Position numbers and translations under genes: made by a program. Positions 17,027-26,562 of a stretch of DNA of 64,000 nucleotides are shown one piece after another. The notes beneath the pieces were generated by a model. It was not told the origin of the DNA. It worked only from the letters and a program-made list of their open reading frames with translations, and made no database searches. The first letter of the stretch is position 1. Each line of letters starts with the position of its first letter. Source of the DNA: UBA3941 sp002385665 (GTDB lineage: Bacteria; Bacillota; Clostridia; Caldicoprobacterales; UBA3941); assembly GCA_050949255.1 (NCBI GenBank), contig JBMNFJ010000017.1:310001-374000 (forward strand). Direction: 5' to 3'.

Positions 17027-17060
17027 TGTTGTTAACTAGGTTATCTAGTTATTCAACAGC
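17027..17060 (-). terminator. Likely terminator of ilvB
   Basis: On the minus strand CTGTTGAATAACTAG pairs with CTAGTTAACAACAG, then a T-rich tract. It begins 16 bases after the ilvB stop. Confidence 0.6.
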
Positions 17061-17076
17061 CCCTTCCCTTCCTCAA

Positions 17077-18750
17077 TTAACTGTTCAAATCAATTAAGCT
17101 GTCGATACCAGCCCCCGGTGGTACTATGGGATATACCTTATCATCGGGATGAATATCGCACTCTATCAATACCGGCTCATTTAGTTCCAAGGCGCTACGG
17201 AGTACTTCCTCTACCTGCTGGTTATTGTCTATCCTAAAGGCCTTGATATTATAAGCCTCTGCCAATTTCACAAAATCCACATCCTGGCCCAGGCTGCTGT
17301 GGGAGTATCTCCTGTTAAAGAAAAGATCCTGCCATTGCCTCACCATTCCCAGGGAGTGATTGTTCAGCACCAATTGTATAATGGGAATCCTATACCTGGA
17401 GATTGTTGCCAGTTCTGTAGAGTTCATCTTAAAGCTTCCATCCCCGGCAATATTGACTACCCTCTCCCCCGGCCTGCCCAGTGCTGCTCCAATGGATGCG
17501 CCAAGTCCATATCCCATAGTGCCCAATCCACCTGAAGATATAAAGGTACGAGCCTTGGTAAACTTATAGAATTGGGCGGCCCACATCTGGTTTTGCCCTA
17601 CCTCTGTGGAAATGATAGCCTGCCCGTCCGTCAGATCATATAGCTTCTCTATTATATATTGAGGACTGAGGGTACCATTCATCTTATAGGTCAGGGGATG
17701 TTCCTGCTTCCATTTCTCTATCTGAGCATTCCAACGGTTTTCTTCCTTTACCTTTACTTTTTCATTAAAAACATCCAGAACCCGGTTCACATCTCCACAT
17801 ATCTGTATATGGGTAGATACGTTTTTGCCCAACTCTGCCGGATCTATATCCACATGAATGATCTTTGCCATGGGAGCGAATTTTTCCACATCGCTCACCA
17901 CCCTGTCGCTGAACCTGGCACCAACTGCAATTAGGAGATCGCAGTTGGTAAAGGCATAGTTAGAGTATCTGGTTCCATGCATGCCCACCATCCCCATATA
18001 ATAGGGGTGTGTGCCGGGAAAAGCCCCCATTCCCATAAGGGAGCAGCTGACAGGCGCTTTTATCCTCTCAGCGAATTCCACCAACTTTTCATTGGCGCCG
18101 GCAATATTTATACCTCCCCCAGCATATATGACCGGTCTTTCGCAATTGTCTATGGCTTCTATGGCCCTATATAAATTTTCATCAAGCTGAACTTCTCCTG
18201 CCCTGTCGGAATTGTCTTGTTCCAATGAAGCCGGCGTATAGTCCACCATAGCTACCTGGATATCCTTGGGTATATCTACAAGTACCGGACCCGGTCTACC
18301 CGACCTGGCAATGTGAAAAGCCCGTCTGATTATTTGTGGTAGCTGTTGTGGATCCTTGACAATATAGTTATGCTTGGTTATGGGATGAGTAATTCCAGTG
18401 ATATCGACCTCCTGGAATGAGTCCCTGCCTATCAATGAGCTGGCAACCTGGCCTGTGAACACCACCATGGGTACCGAATCCATATATGCCGTCGCAATAC
18501 CCGTAACGGTATTGGTTGCACCGGGTCCCGAGGTTACTATCACTACTCCCACCTTACCGGTTGCCCTGGCATATCCGTCCGCCGCATGGGTTGCACCCTG
18601 TTCATGGGCAGTTAGTATGTGTTTAATATCCTTCACATCGTAAAGTGCATCATATATGGGTAAAACCGCACCTCCAGGATACCCAAATATTGTATCCACA
18701 CCCTGCTCCCTCAAACATTCTATTAGCACCTGAGCACCTTGTAATTTCAT
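17077..18750 (-). CDS. ilvB: Acetolactate synthase, large (catalytic) subunit; stand-alone, intact copy
   Basis: 557 residues. Catalyses condensation of two pyruvates, or pyruvate with 2-oxobutyrate, the first common step of branched-chain amino-acid synthesis. The TPP domain begins GYPGGAVLPIYDAL with the catalytic Glu in AHEQGA (about 50); the C-terminal TPP-binding motif reads GDGSFKMN. FAD/central domain signatures (GMVGMHGT) are also present. It is alone, not in an ilv operon, and lies behind an isoleucine-type T-box leader. The regulatory subunit gene ilvN is only in the operon near 39 kb. It may supply the activity lost if the operon ilvB is really frameshifted. Confidence 0.96.
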   Translation of the reverse strand: MKLQGAQVLIECLREQGVDTIFGYPGGAVLPIYDALYDVKDIKHILTAHEQGATHAADGYARATGKVGVVIVTSGPGATNTVTGIATAYMDSVPMVVFTGQVASSLIGRDSFQEVDITGITHPITKHNYIVKDPQQLPQIIRRAFHIARSGRPGPVLVDIPKDIQVAMVDYTPASLEQDNSDRAGEVQLDENLYRAIEAIDNCERPVIYAGGGINIAGANEKLVEFAERIKAPVSCSLMGMGAFPGTHPYYMGMVGMHGTRYSNYAFTNCDLLIAVGARFSDRVVSDVEKFAPMAKIIHVDIDPAELGKNVSTHIQICGDVNRVLDVFNEKVKVKEENRWNAQIEKWKQEHPLTYKMNGTLSPQYIIEKLYDLTDGQAIISTEVGQNQMWAAQFYKFTKARTFISSGGLGTMGYGLGASIGAALGRPGERVVNIAGDGSFKMNSTELATISRYRIPIIQLVLNNHSLGMVRQWQDLFFNRRYSHSSLGQDVDFVKLAEAYNIKAFRIDNNQQVEEVLRSALELNEPVLIECDIHPDDKVYPIVPPGAGIDSLIDLNS

Positions 18751-18804
18751 CCTTTTGCCTCCCTTTCTGATTCTAAATGAGGATCGAGACCGTTCTGTCC
18801 TTTG

Positions 18805-19080
18805 AATAAAAATAAAAAACCTTCCATCCCGCTATGGGACGAAAGGTTATATTCGTGGTACCACCCATTTTCACTGTTATTTTGCAATAGCAGCCTCAGT
18901 AGGATACGGCCATAAGGCTTATATCCCTGGGCTATTACGGGCCCACCCCGGTCAACCCTACTAAAGGTTCAGATTGACGGCTCCGGGATGATCTTCAAAA
19001 TAGCTGCCTGGTATCGGCTTTCACCCTGTACCGACTCTCTGGAACCTAGGCTAACAATTTCTACTATTCCCTTCATAGCC
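18805..19080 (-). ncRNA. T-box leader of ilvB, isoleucine specifier (ATC)
   Basis: The minus strand shows a Stem I region with AGAG motif (CCAGAGAGTCGG), the conserved T-box GGGTGGTACCACG at 18854-18866, and a terminator at 18805-18848 (AACCTTTCGTCCC paired with GGGATGGAAGGTT, then TTTTATTTTTATT). The specifier loop reads GAAGATCATCCC; the ATC at 18990-18992, followed by A and by the stem-closing TCCC, would pair with tRNA-Ile. Uncharged tRNA-Ile is expected to disrupt the terminator and turn ilvB on. Confidence 0.85.
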
Positions 19081-19197
19081 TTTTCATATCTTGCAGAATT
19101 TAAAATAATTAAAATACATTGTAATATAAACTCAGTAAAAAGGCAAGGAGTATTACAAGGATTTTATAAAAATTAACTCGTACTGCAAAATTATAAA

Positions 19198-19226
19198 GGA
19201 TTTCTAAATAACTCAGGGTGAAATCC
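19198..19226 (-). terminator. Weak terminator candidate of pepV
   Basis: On the minus strand GGATTTC and GAAATCC pair around a 15-base loop, followed by TTTATAATTTT. Seven pairs only, so low confidence. Confidence 0.35.
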
Positions 19227-19241
19227 CGATCAGTCACATTC

Positions 19242-20555
19242 CTAATTGACCAATTCGGCTATGGCATGGGCGTAGATCTTGGCATTTAGAACCAGATCCT
19301 CTATCTCAATATATTCATCCTTCTGATGTGCCAGCTCAACGCTGCCGGGAAATATGGCTCCAAAGGCAACACCGATATCAAGGGCCCTGGCATAGGTCCC
19401 GCCTCCAATGGATAAGGGCTCGGCAAATTCTGCCCCGGTCTGGTCCTTATACACACTGATCAGGGTCTTCACCAGGAAATGATCCTTGGGTACATACAGA
19501 GGTTTTTGCCCATGCAAGACCTTCACATCAATCCCGGTACCTTGAAGTTTTTCATGGATCTTTAACAGGATTTCCCCTTGGGTATACTTAACCGGATATC
19601 GGATATCCAATACAGCCTTGCCTGCCTGGGTATCAACATCGATTATGCCAAGATTTAGGGTTAGGTGGCCGGACACATCGTCCGAGCATTTGATTCCCAG
19701 CCCTTCTCCGGTAGTATCCTGACCTATAAGCCTGTCCAGATCCGCTACAAACCTATCAAGAGATCCATTTCCAAGGCCCCTGTTCTTTAACTCTTTCAAA
19801 GCCTTGGCTATAGCATTTTCCCCTTTATCTGGGGTGCTGCCATGGGCGGATATTCCCCTGACCTGTATGGGCTCTGCTTCTCCTTGAAGTATGTAGGTAC
19901 AGCTGTCAGGGACCATATTGGCCCTGGATCCACCTTTTATACTTAAGACAGGGGATTTATCTCCATCCGATTCATCAAATGTTTTGTATAGTTCAATATG
20001 TACTATTCCCTTCTCTGCATGAATCACAGGGTAGCTGCCATCCGGGGTTAAACCAAAGTCCGGCATGGGCTGTTTTTTGAAATAGTAATCCATATCAGCC
20101 CATCCACTCTCCTCGTCGGTCCCCAGAATAAGGCGTACCTTCTTATTAACCGGTACTCCGGATTCCATAACGGCCTTCATGGCATAGAGGGCTGCCAGGG
20201 CCGGACCCTTGTTATCGATGGCCCCTCTCCCGTAGATCCTGTTATCATGAATTTCTCCGCCATAAGGTGGATAGGTCCATCCTTCACCCTCAGGAACTAC
20301 ATCCAAGTGAGCCAATATACCAAGGGTTTCGCTTCCCTGACCAAATTCTATGAAACCTGCATAACCGTCTACATTTCCCACTAAGAAGCCCAGCTTCTCA
20401 CCCAAATCCAGTGTATATTCCAAAGCCTTATTAATCCCTTCACCAAAGGGTTTACCCTTCGACGGCTTCCCTTTTACGCTGGGAATAGAGACTAACTCCT
20501 GGGTAGATCTTATGAGTTTATCTCTATAAAAATCCACTATTTTGTCCAATGGCAT
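19242..20555 (-). CDS. pepV: Dipeptidase PepV (M20 metallopeptidase)
   Basis: 437 residues; family members are commonly near 465. Zinc-site motifs of M20 peptidases: LAHLDVVPEGEGW (about 79-91), GRGAIDNKGP with the bridging Asp (about 111) and GTDEESGW with the catalytic Glu pair (about 145-148); a C-terminal HQKDEYIEIEDL supplies the last His. PepV releases N-terminal residues from dipeptides in the cytosol, so it fits next to the peptide importer that begins 6 kb away. The gene is transcribed on its own. Confidence 0.9.
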   Translation of the reverse strand: MPLDKIVDFYRDKLIRSTQELVSIPSVKGKPSKGKPFGEGINKALEYTLDLGEKLGFLVGNVDGYAGFIEFGQGSETLGILAHLDVVPEGEGWTYPPYGGEIHDNRIYGRGAIDNKGPALAALYAMKAVMESGVPVNKKVRLILGTDEESGWADMDYYFKKQPMPDFGLTPDGSYPVIHAEKGIVHIELYKTFDESDGDKSPVLSIKGGSRANMVPDSCTYILQGEAEPIQVRGISAHGSTPDKGENAIAKALKELKNRGLGNGSLDRFVADLDRLIGQDTTGEGLGIKCSDDVSGHLTLNLGIIDVDTQAGKAVLDIRYPVKYTQGEILLKIHEKLQGTGIDVKVLHGQKPLYVPKDHFLVKTLISVYKDQTGAEFAEPLSIGGGTYARALDIGVAFGAIFPGSVELAHQKDEYIEIEDLVLNAKIYAHAIAELVN

Positions 20556-20893
20556 AAACTTATCCTCCCGTCATTGACTATTTTTCTTCAAAAAGGCTAA
20601 AATAAACGCAAAAATTTACTAAATTCTATATTTCCTGTTTATTATATCACAGCTTTTCTCTTTTAAAAACAAGCAATAGGGTTTATAATGTATATAAGGG
20701 AAAAAGCACCAAATACCAATGTATTATGTCACCATCAATAAGGTAAATTAAACTTAAATCTTTACTACCGCTAACATTGGTATCAGTCTTTTATAGTGAC
20801 CTATCTAATTCAAGTCTGAAAATCGTGTCCCCTAAGGTGATACCAATATAGCCCTGACCAAGCTATATAATAAATTGTAAGGAGGTCTGGAAT
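20556..20893. other. Intergenic region between pepV and nagB with ATACCAAT repeats
   Basis: AT-rich. Three copies of ATACCAAT or its complement occur at 20713-20720, 20776-20783 and 20840-20847. No gene is supported. It holds divergent leaders of pepV and nagB. Confidence 0.5.
20776..20847. promoter_or_regulatory. Inverted repeat ATTGGTATCA/TGATACCAAT upstream of nagB
   Basis: ATTGGTATCA (20776-20785) and TGATACCAAT (20838-20847) are perfect 10-base complements 52 bases apart, upstream of nagB (start 20894). The TGGTAT core resembles the GntR-type NagR/YvoA operators known for amino-sugar genes, from memory; the regulator itself is not in the window. Confidence 0.4.
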
Positions 20894-21619
20894 TTGAAAA
20901 TTATAATTGCAGAAAATATGGAAGAGTTTAATGAGATCGCCGCGGACATTGTAAGCCGGCAAATCAGGAACAAACCCGATAGCGTCCTTGGTTTGGCAAC
21001 GGGTAGTACCCCCCTCGGATTATATGCACTGTTGGCCGATAAGTATAAGAAGGGAGAATTGGACTTTTCAAGGGTAAAGACCTTTAATCTGGACGAGTAT
21101 AGGGGCCTTCCAAAAGACCATCCTCAGAGCTATTATCATTACATGTACGAAAACCTTTTTAGTAAAATCAACATCAAAGACGAGAACGTGAATCTACTCA
21201 ACGGCGAAGGGCTCGACCCCTACAAAGTATGCGCAGATTATGAAGAAAAGATCAAGGCTGCCGGAGGCATTGACCTACAGGTATTGGGAATCGGCCATAA
21301 TGGTCATATTGGTTTCAATGAACCCGGCACCCCCTTCGACTCGGTCACCGACTTAATCGATCTGTCAGAGAGGACCATAGAAGCCAATTCCAGGTTTTTT
21401 GAGTCCCCAGATCAGGTGCCACGACAGGCACTATCCATGGGAATCAAGACGATAATGCAGGCACGCAGTATCATGCTTTTGATTTCAGGGAGCGGCAAGG
21501 CAAGGATTGCTGCCAAGGCACTGAAAGGGCCTATTACACAGAATGTACCTGCCTCAGTTCTCCAACTCCATCCCTTTGTAACGGTTATTTTGGATAAAGA
21601 GGCTGCAGAATATTTATGA
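20894..21619 (+). CDS. nagB: Glucosamine-6-phosphate deaminase
   Basis: Converts glucosamine 6-phosphate to fructose 6-phosphate and ammonia, feeding amino sugars into glycolysis. 241 residues: LGLATGSTPLGLY (about 33-45), FNLDEYRGL with the catalytic Asp/Glu (about 70-78), SYYHYMYENLF and GIGHNGHIGFNEPG with the active-site His (about 134-147). Strong ribosome site AAGGAGGT. Single gene ending at a strong terminator. The partner nagA is 27 kb away. Confidence 0.97.
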   Translation: MKIIIAENMEEFNEIAADIVSRQIRNKPDSVLGLATGSTPLGLYALLADKYKKGELDFSRVKTFNLDEYRGLPKDHPQSYYHYMYENLFSKINIKDENVNLLNGEGLDPYKVCADYEEKIKAAGGIDLQVLGIGHNGHIGFNEPGTPFDSVTDLIDLSERTIEANSRFFESPDQVPRQALSMGIKTIMQARSIMLLISGSGKARIAAKALKGPITQNVPASVLQLHPFVTVILDKEAAEYL

Positions 21620-21671
21620 TGCGGTAAACGACCACTACTACAAACAGTAAATATCGAATGGTTATATAAGT

Positions 21672-21720
21672 ATAGCCACCATACACGGACAGGATCCGTG
21701 ATATGGTGGCTATTTTTTTT
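21672..21720 (+). terminator. Terminator of nagB
   Basis: ATAGCCACCATA pairs with TATGGTGGCTAT, with an inner CACGGA/TCCGTG stem, followed by eight T. It lies 53 bases past the nagB stop and may also block reverse-strand transcripts that run out of oppA. Confidence 0.9.
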
Positions 21721-21743
21721 GCATATATTAGAATACGTATAAT

Positions 21744-23336
21744 TTATTTGTCCACTACCTTGGAGTACATGAAGTACTTATATCCAAGAGGTGAAGAATA
21801 GAATCCTTCAAGTTTCGGGCTCTTTAGATATATATCCACATAGTAGTAGATCGGTGCCAGCATGGCTTCTTCAAATATAATATCCTCTGCCTGGTGCATG
21901 AGCTTCATACGCTCTTCCCTGTCTGAGGAAGCCTTTACCTGGGAAATTAAAGCATCATATTCAGCGTTGGACCACTGAGCATCGTTGTTACCGCTTCCGG
22001 TTACCCACATATCCAAGAAGGAAATAGGATCGTTGTAGTCACCCAACCAGCCGTTTCGGGCAATTTGGTACTCGCCGTTCTTTCTGGTATCAAGGAAGGT
22101 ATTCCATTCCTGTGAAGCGAGTTCGATGTTAACCCCGATCTCTTTCCACATGCTCTGGATGGCTTCACCAATCAGCTGATGTCCGGTGGACTCATTGTAG
22201 AGATATTCCATGGTAGGTAATCCTTCACCGTTGGGATATCCGGCTTCAGCCAGTAAACGCTTAGCTTCTTCCAGGTTTCCTTCATAATCATAAGGATCAT
22301 AGTAATCTCCGCCTACCTCACGGAATTCCTTGGTAGGATCAGCATCGGAAAGTCCGGTTGCTACGAAAGCACCTGCAGGTTGTTGACCGGCTTGCCCAAT
22401 CTGCTCGCAGATATAAACCCTGTCAATCGCTAGCATTAAAGCCCTACGAACTTTAGGATCATCCAACGGAGGCTTCTGTACGTTAAAGCTGATATAGTAG
22501 GTACCAAGTTGACCTTGGATGAAGAACTCTTCCCTATCCTTCCATGCCTCAATTTCATCATTGGGCAAGGAGTCGGCTAGGAGGATTTCACCATTTTCAA
22601 AGGCGGCCAGGATAGCCCCATCGTCGTCCATAAGTAGGAATTTAATGGATTCAGGGCCTATCTTCTCCTTATTCCAATAGTTGGAGTTCTTTTTCAGAAC
22701 AATATGAGAATCATGTACCCATTCGTCCATTACATAGGGTCCATTTCCTATGTAGGTGTCTGGTTTTGTTGCCCAACCATCTGGATCAGCTTCCACTATG
22801 TCCTTGCGAACAGGGAAGAAGGTGGGGAATGCGCAAAGCTCCAGGAAGTAAGGAGCGGCAGCTTTAAGCTTTACTACCACAGTCTTATCATCAGGTGCCT
22901 GCACGTTGAGATCATGATTCCCTTCCTCACTATCATAACCCTCGATGACTTCAAACATATAGGCATAGTCGGCTGCTGTTTCAGGATCAACGGCCCTCTT
23001 CCAAGAGTACACATAATCCTCAGCAGTTACCGGCTCGCCATCACTCCATTTTAAGCCATCGCGCAGGGTAAATGTATAGGTTAGGCCATCATCACTAACT
23101 TCATAGGATTCGGCCTGCGCCTCTACGGGAACCCCATTCTCATCAAGACTCATGAGGCCTTCAAATGCATGAATTAATAGCGTAGCCCCATCGACAGCTG
23201 AGTTTAATGCAGGATCAATGGTTGCAGGTTCAGGTCCTACATTGACAACCAATTCTTTGGTACCAGAAGTACCGCAGCCAGCTGCCAGCATCCCAAAAGT
23301 CATAATAATGACTAACAGCAATGCAATTCTTTTCAT
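21744..23336 (-). CDS. oppA: Oligopeptide ABC transporter, substrate-binding lipoprotein
   Basis: 530 residues. The N-terminus has a hydrophobic signal and lipobox LAAGC (Cys21), so it is lipid-anchored outside the membrane. The body is an SBP_bac_5 protein: GLKWSDGEPVTAEDYVYSWKR, EVIEGYDSEEG and YPNGEGLPTMEYLYN are typical of OppA/DppE peptide binders. Last gene of oppBCDFA; two hairpins separate it from oppF and may set a higher level of this component. Confidence 0.95.
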   Translation of the reverse strand: MKRIALLLVIIMTFGMLAAGCGTSGTKELVVNVGPEPATIDPALNSAVDGATLLIHAFEGLMSLDENGVPVEAQAESYEVSDDGLTYTFTLRDGLKWSDGEPVTAEDYVYSWKRAVDPETAADYAYMFEVIEGYDSEEGNHDLNVQAPDDKTVVVKLKAAAPYFLELCAFPTFFPVRKDIVEADPDGWATKPDTYIGNGPYVMDEWVHDSHIVLKKNSNYWNKEKIGPESIKFLLMDDDGAILAAFENGEILLADSLPNDEIEAWKDREEFFIQGQLGTYYISFNVQKPPLDDPKVRRALMLAIDRVYICEQIGQAGQQPAGAFVATGLSDADPTKEFREVGGDYYDPYDYEGNLEEAKRLLAEAGYPNGEGLPTMEYLYNESTGHQLIGEAIQSMWKEIGVNIELASQEWNTFLDTRKNGEYQIARNGWLGDYNDPISFLDMWVTGSGNNDAQWSNAEYDALISQVKASSDREERMKLMHQAEDIIFEEAMLAPIYYYVDIYLKSPKLEGFYSSPLGYKYFMYSKVVDK

Positions 23337-23365
23337 ACCTTGTTCCTCTCCTTTTTATATATTTC

Positions 23366-23442
23366 ATCTATTGAATTTTTATCTTCAATAGATAAAGGCA
23401 CAATTATCCAGGGGTGTTAGGCACAGCCTAAAATACACCCCT
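23366..23442 (-). repeat. Two stem-loops in the oppF-oppA spacer
   Basis: AGGGGTGTTAGGC/GCCTAAAATACACCCCT at 23410-23442 and ATCTATTGAA/TTCAATAGAT at 23366-23375 and 23384-23393. Neither has a T-run on the minus strand, so partial termination or protection of the oppA message is more likely than full termination. Confidence 0.6.
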
Positions 23443-23466
23443 TAATTAACTTTCGTCAACCGCCTG

Positions 23467-24480
23467 TTATTGTACTCTATCCAGATGATGACAGGCTGCG
23501 AAATGACCCTTGGAAATTTCTCTAAACTCCGGTTCCTCCCTGGCACATAATTCATCTGCATAGGGACAACGGGTGCGGAATCGACAACCGCTTGGCGGAT
23601 CCAAGGGGCTTGGTACATCGCCTTCCAGGACTATCCTCTTCCTTTGACGGCTAACCTCGGGGTCAGGTATTGGTATTGCGGAAATAAGGGATCTTGTATA
23701 TGGATGTACACTGTGAAATGTCAATTCATAGCTCTCTGCCAGCTCTACCAGTTTGCCAAGATACATAACCCCAATACGATTGCTTATGTGTTTAACCACG
23801 GACAGATCGTGGGCAATAAACAGATAGGTCAATCCCATCTCTTCCTGGAGTTCCTCAAACATATTGACAATTTGAGCCTGTATGGATACATCAAGGGCGG
23901 ATACCGGTTCATCACATACGATAAATTCCGGATCTACAGCCAGAGCCCTTGCTATTCCGACCCTCTGTCGTTGCCCTCCGGAGAATTCATGGGGATAGCG
24001 GTTGGCGTGTTCGCTGTTTAGGCCTACCCTGTCCAACATTTCCATAATTCTTTCTGAACGCTCTTTCTTGGAATGAGCCAATTTGTGAATATCTATGGGC
24101 TCACCCACAATATCCGCTATAGTCATTCTGGGGTTTAAGGAGGCGTAAGGATCCTGGAATACGATCTGCATCTTTCTGCGGTAGGGCATCATGTCGGCAT
24201 GGGTTATATCCTCCCCATCATAGAATATCTTGCCCCCCGTTGGTTCATACAGACGAAGCAAGGAACGTCCCGTTGTCGTTTTACCACAGCCTGACTCTCC
24301 GACTAATCCCAATGTCTCCCCTTTATTAATATAGAAGGATACATCGTCTACGGCTTTAACATACTTAGTGCGAAAAAGGCCGTCACTTACAGGAAAATAC
24401 TGTTTTAAGTTCTTAACCTCTATTAAAGGGCGTTCGCTTTCTCTTGTATTAGCATGCCTATCTTCCAAGCGTTTTTCCAT
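23467..24480 (-). CDS. oppF: Oligopeptide ABC transporter, ATP-binding protein
   Basis: 337 residues. Walker A GESGCGKTT (about 59-67), the ABC signature SGGQRQRVGIARAL, Walker B FIVCDEPVSALD and H-loop IAHDLSVVKH. The C-terminal oligopeptide/dipeptide extension has GCRFRTRCPYADELC. Energises peptide import together with OppD; the oppD stop and oppF start overlap by one base. Confidence 0.96.
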   Translation of the reverse strand: MEKRLEDRHANTRESERPLIEVKNLKQYFPVSDGLFRTKYVKAVDDVSFYINKGETLGLVGESGCGKTTTGRSLLRLYEPTGGKIFYDGEDITHADMMPYRRKMQIVFQDPYASLNPRMTIADIVGEPIDIHKLAHSKKERSERIMEMLDRVGLNSEHANRYPHEFSGGQRQRVGIARALAVDPEFIVCDEPVSALDVSIQAQIVNMFEELQEEMGLTYLFIAHDLSVVKHISNRIGVMYLGKLVELAESYELTFHSVHPYTRSLISAIPIPDPEVSRQRKRIVLEGDVPSPLDPPSGCRFRTRCPYADELCAREEPEFREISKGHFAACHHLDRVQ

Positions 24481-25484
24481 TAGTTTTCACCTCCAGCGGC
24501 GGCCTCAAAGGCTTCCTTTTGCAAAAGCCAACAAGCGCACTCATGCGTATCGCTGAGTTTACTATACTCAGGCATCTCCCTTAGACATATTTTCATACAT
24601 TTATCGCAGCGGGGCGCAAAGGGGCATCCCGCAGGCGGGTTAAGCATATCCAACGGTGTCCCTTCAATAGGTACCAGCTTTTCATGGCTCTTCGTGTTTA
24701 AATTGGGGACACTGCGAAGTAACCCTTTGGTATACTCATGTCGGGGGCTGTAGAAGATTTCATCACTGGTTCCTGTTTCCACGATCTTGCCCCCATACAT
24801 AACTACAATCTTATCGCACATGTTAGCTACTACACCCAGATCATGGGTGATAATAATGATGGACATATTGATCTTTTCCTTTAGCTCCATCATCAGCTCT
24901 ATTATCTGGGCCTGTATGGTTACGTCCAATGCTGTAGTAGGCTCATCGGCAATTAGCAGTTTAGGCTCACAGGCCAGAGCAATAGCGATCATCACCCTTT
25001 GACGCATACCGCCCGACAGTTCATGGGGGTATTGTTTTAACCTCTTTTCGGGCTCATTAATACCGACCAAGGTTAGTAGTTCCAGGGCTCTTTCATTGGC
25101 CTGTTCCTTGTTCATATCCGTATGGAGGAGTATTACCTCCCGGATCTGGTTACCTATGGTATATACGGGATTAAGGGATGTCATAGGGTCTTGGAATATG
25201 ATGCTTACTTCATTTCCCCTTATGTCCCGCATCTGTTTTTCAGTCATATCATTTATTCGATGCCCATTAAAGTCGATGGTGCCTCCAATAATCTTTCCCG
25301 GAAAGGGAACGAGGCCCATTATAGAATAGGCAGTTACGGATTTACCGCTTCCACTCTCGCCCACGATGCCCAAAACATCACCTTCATGCATCTTAAAGGT
25401 AACATCGTTTAAGGCCTTGACCTCTCCGGCAGGCGTAAAGAATGAAAGCCTGAGATTTTTTATATCTAATAGTACATCACTCAT
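24480..25484 (-). CDS. oppD: Oligopeptide ABC transporter, ATP-binding protein
   Basis: 334 residues. Walker A GESGSGKSV (about 40-48), signature LSGGMRQRVMIAIAL, Walker B LLIADEPTTALD and ITHDLGVVA. The C-terminal extension includes GCPFAPRCDKCMKIC, a cysteine cluster reported to carry a [4Fe-4S] in some members (from memory). Second ATPase of the importer. Confidence 0.96.
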   Translation of the reverse strand: MSDVLLDIKNLRLSFFTPAGEVKALNDVTFKMHEGDVLGIVGESGSGKSVTAYSIMGLVPFPGKIIGGTIDFNGHRINDMTEKQMRDIRGNEVSIIFQDPMTSLNPVYTIGNQIREVILLHTDMNKEQANERALELLTLVGINEPEKRLKQYPHELSGGMRQRVMIAIALACEPKLLIADEPTTALDVTIQAQIIELMMELKEKINMSIIIITHDLGVVANMCDKIVVMYGGKIVETGTSDEIFYSPRHEYTKGLLRSVPNLNTKSHEKLVPIEGTPLDMLNPPAGCPFAPRCDKCMKICLREMPEYSKLSDTHECACWLLQKEAFEAAAGGEN

Positions 25485-25496
25485 AATTTTTCCTCC

Positions 25497-26549
25497 CTAG
25501 TTCTTTAACCTTGGGTCAAAGGCGTCTCTCAGACCATCCCCGAAAAGGTTAAAGGACAAAATGATGAGGCTGATGGCAACTGCAGGAACCAATAGTCTAT
25601 GGGGATATGACCTAATCCCATCAACCGCCTGGGCGGCCAAGGAACCAAGACTGGGCATAGGTGCGTTTACCCCGAGACCTAAAAAGCTAAGAAAGCTTTC
25701 GGTAAATATTGAAGAAGGAATCTGCAGCGTGGTAGTTACGATTAGAGTACCCACACAATTGGTCAACAGATGTTTTCTGATTATCCTGCCATGGGAAGCT
25801 CCCAAGGCCTTGGCTGCAGTTACAAATTCCTGTTCCTTCAGTGTCAGGATTTGTCCTCTGACGATTCGTGCCATACCTACCCAATACAACAGTGAAAAAA
25901 CGATAAATATGCTTATAAGTCCAGTTCCTACTACATTAATCCACTCAAAACCAGGAACATTCTCGGCAAGCTCCTTCAATGGATGCTTAACCGTTACCAT
26001 GAGGAGTATTATGACCAAAATATCCGGTACAGTGTAGATGATATCCACTATACGCATCATAATCAAATCGACTTTACCGCCAAAATACCCTGCGATAGCG
26101 CCATAAGTGGAACCTATAAACAATATTATACAGCTGGCAATTATTCCAACCAACAGTGAGATACGGCTACCCATCATAACCCTGACGGCTAAGTCCCGCC
26201 CCAGGCTATCGGTGCCTAATATATGCGGAAATACCTTCTCTCCGGCTTCTATACGGGCCAGCTCTTCCTCTGAATATTCCATAATATAGAGATTCTCGCT
26301 ACCTCTAATCTGCTGTTCATAGGAATATGGATAGAAATAAGGTACAATAAAGGCTAAAATCATAACTATTATGATTACAAAGAGAGAAGCCATAGCCAAT
26401 TTATTCTTTACAAGCCTTTGGAACCCGCCCTTCCAAAAGCTAATGCTCTCTCGCATAATATCTATACTCTGTTTTTCTTCCTCGTTTGCAGGCAAAAAGT
26501 CAGAAACGTCCAAATGCAGGCTTATCCTAGGTTTATCTTTTATATTCAT
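25497..26549 (-). CDS. oppC: Oligopeptide ABC transporter, permease
   Basis: 350 residues. A polar N-terminus (1-45) and an N-terminal membrane helix near 52-75, then the BPD_transp_1 domain with about five further helices. HILGTDSLGRDLAVRVMMGSR is the OppC signature and the EAA loop reads EQEFVTAAKALGASHGRIIRKH. Pairs with OppB to form the channel. Confidence 0.95.
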   Translation of the reverse strand: MNIKDKPRISLHLDVSDFLPANEEEKQSIDIMRESISFWKGGFQRLVKNKLAMASLFVIIIVMILAFIVPYFYPYSYEQQIRGSENLYIMEYSEEELARIEAGEKVFPHILGTDSLGRDLAVRVMMGSRISLLVGIIASCIILFIGSTYGAIAGYFGGKVDLIMMRIVDIIYTVPDILVIILLMVTVKHPLKELAENVPGFEWINVVGTGLISIFIVFSLLYWVGMARIVRGQILTLKEQEFVTAAKALGASHGRIIRKHLLTNCVGTLIVTTTLQIPSSIFTESFLSFLGLGVNAPMPSLGSLAAQAVDGIRSYPHRLLVPAVAISLIILSFNLFGDGLRDAFDPRLKN

Positions 26550-26562
26550 CAGCCCACACCCC

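Larger units (their letters stand above)
16729..17076. other. Intergenic region with one unassigned hairpin
   Basis: No gene is supported. It holds the leader of the NYN gene (right-to-left), a plus-strand hairpin at 16860-16898 with a T-run, and the ilvB terminator near 17027-17060. Confidence 0.5.
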
